A stretch of 16,453 nt of DNA, from NCBI GenBank assembly GCA_964230195.1, contig CAXRGH010000020.1, forward strand, positions 1-16,453, written 5' to 3'. Shown piece after piece: positions 15,487 through 16,453 of this stretch (its first letter is position 1; every line of letters starts with the position of its first letter). The notes below the pieces were generated by a model. That model worked only from the letters and a program-made list of their open reading frames with translations. It was not told the origin of the DNA and did not search any database. A program made the position numbers and the translations under genes. Source of the DNA: CAXRGH01 sp964230195. Its GTDB lineage: Bacteria; Pseudomonadota; Gammaproteobacteria; Enterobacterales; Alteromonadaceae.

Positions 15487-16443
15487 TTATTCTGTTGCGG
15501 TCACTACCGCAACCGCGTCAGAGATGAGTTGGTCGCCTTTTGGCAGCTGGGAGATATCCCAGTGTTTTATACCCCAGGCGAGCAATGACTCCGGAGAGTC
15601 GTAATGTTGAAGATCATCAACAGGTTGTCCTAAAAACTGTAGGGCTAAGTGGAGTGTCTCACGCGCTTTTTCTATCTTTATGGGGGGAGAATAATTGTGT
15701 TTACTCAACTTGTTTCCGGGACTACCCAGCGCAAGCGGTAGATGTAAATACGCTGGTGATTGTTTTTCAAAACCACGATACAACGCAAGCTGACAAGCAG
15801 TTGGTTCAATTAAGTCTGAACCGCGGACCACATCCGTAATGCCTAATTCAATATCATCTACCACCATCGCCAAGTGATACGCATATAATTTGTCTCGCCG
15901 CCGAATAATAAAATCTTCAGTCGCTCGTGCAGCTGGAACGCGAATATTACCGAGCAATCGGTCAGTAAACCGTGTTACAGGGAACCGATTTAAGAAGCGT
16001 GTCGAGCTTTCTTCGGTAGTATGTCCGAGTTGCCTACACTGATTGTTATAAACGCCGCCATAAGCTTGGATCTGTTTTCTGGTGCAAGTGCAACGGTAAC
16101 ATAAATCACATTGAGTCAAGTGATCCAACGCAGCCTGATATAATTCGTGTTGCTGAGACTGGTATGTAATTGATCCGTCCCATTCAAAACCGTAGCCAGC
16201 TAAAGCACAGATAATTTGGTCTGATGCGCCAGCAACTTCTCGCGGTGGGTCGATATCTTCAATGCGTAAAAACCATTGTCCGTTACAATGACGCGCATCT
16301 AGGTAACTGCCCAAAGCTGCAACGAGAGAGCCGAAATGAAGTGGGCCAGAAGGTGAGGGAGCAAAACGTCCCCGGTAAGTGCGTGAAGAGTCAGTCGGCG
16401 TTTCGAAAGCACAACTGACTCTTTGATGAGCTGTTTTAACCAA
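15487..16443 (-). CDS. gluQ: glutamyl-Q tRNA(Asp) synthetase
   Basis: A truncated GluRS paralogue that activates glutamate and attaches it to queuosine in the anticodon of tRNA-Asp, not to a tRNA end. Visible are RGRFAPSPSGPLHFGSL (24-40, HIGH-like), RIEDIDPPRE (60-69), the zinc site YRCTCTRKQ with C118 and C120 plus Y132 and C136, FIIRRRDKLYAYHLAMVVDD, RGSDLIEPT and the KMSKS-like KLSKH (245-249). The anticodon-binding domain of GluRS is absent, as expected. The only initiator codon visible is TTG 16443, 10 nt from the window edge. It gives about 20 residues before the conserved part that E. coli lacks. The frame remains open to the edge, so the true start may lie outside. pcnB follows, as in E. 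coli. Confidence 0.94.
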   Translation of the reverse strand: MVKTAHQRVSCAFETPTDSSRTYRGRFAPSPSGPLHFGSLVAALGSYLDARHCNGQWFLRIEDIDPPREVAGASDQIICALAGYGFEWDGSITYQSQQHELYQAALDHLTQCDLCYRCTCTRKQIQAYGGVYNNQCRQLGHTTEESSTRFLNRFPVTRFTDRLLGNIRVPAARATEDFIIRRRDKLYAYHLAMVVDDIELGITDVVRGSDLIEPTACQLALYRGFEKQSPAYLHLPLALGSPGNKLSKHNYSPPIKIEKARETLHLALQFLGQPVDDLQHYDSPESLLAWGIKHWDISQLPKGDQLISDAVAVVTATE

Positions 16444-16453
16444 GCAATTGCTT

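Overview
The window reads as a chromosomal segment from a marine-type gammaproteobacterium, most likely Alteromonadales (Alteromonas/Glaciecola-like). The housekeeping proteins are close to their E. coli counterparts, the order gluQ-pcnB-folK-panB-panC is typical of gammaproteobacteria, and a TonB-dependent receptor next to a TPR-sulfotransferase is what one meets in Alteromonadales. The organism is inferred from remembered family resemblance, not from a search. I see no integrase, transposase, phage gene, CRISPR array or insertion sequence.

Layout. 26-195: two identical tRNA-Gly(GCC) genes in tandem. 416-934 (+): a DUF4442 hotdog-fold protein. 1106-3324 (+): ilvI-ilvH, the two subunits of acetohydroxyacid synthase, overlapping by one base, behind an AT-rich leader with an inverted repeat and a short upstream reading frame. 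3325-3460: a convergent intergenic region with two hairpins. 3461-7871 (-): a TonB-dependent receptor followed by a TPR-sulfotransferase, with a strong intrinsic terminator between them. 7872-8066: a divergent promoter region with palindromes. 8067-10007 (+): a BCCT-family osmolyte transporter. 10030-10530 (-): a MarR-family regulator, convergent with the transporter.

10683 to the right edge (-): a core gene cluster transcribed leftwards in the order gluQ, pcnB, folK, panB, panC, hemE. It covers tRNA modification (GluQ), RNA polyadenylation (PcnB), folate synthesis (FolK), pantothenate synthesis (PanB, PanC) and haem synthesis (HemE).

How the parts fit. IlvIH makes the branched-chain precursors. 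Its valine-branch intermediate 2-oxoisovalerate is the substrate of PanB, so two separate blocks of this window feed one pathway towards coenzyme A; PanB also uses methylene-tetrahydrofolate, which depends on FolK. The accessory middle (receptor, sulfotransferase, BCCT transporter, MarR regulator) looks like an envelope and osmolyte module. The divergent promoter and the convergent MarR gene suggest shared regulation, which is inference.

I found no clear new defence or mobile system. The points most worth a second look are: the receptor/sulfotransferase pair split by a terminator; pcnB having no possible ATG start; a Gly in place of the choline-type Asp in the BCCT transporter; an Asp-to-Glu change at a metal ligand in PanB; and the palindromes in the receptor/transporter promoter region.
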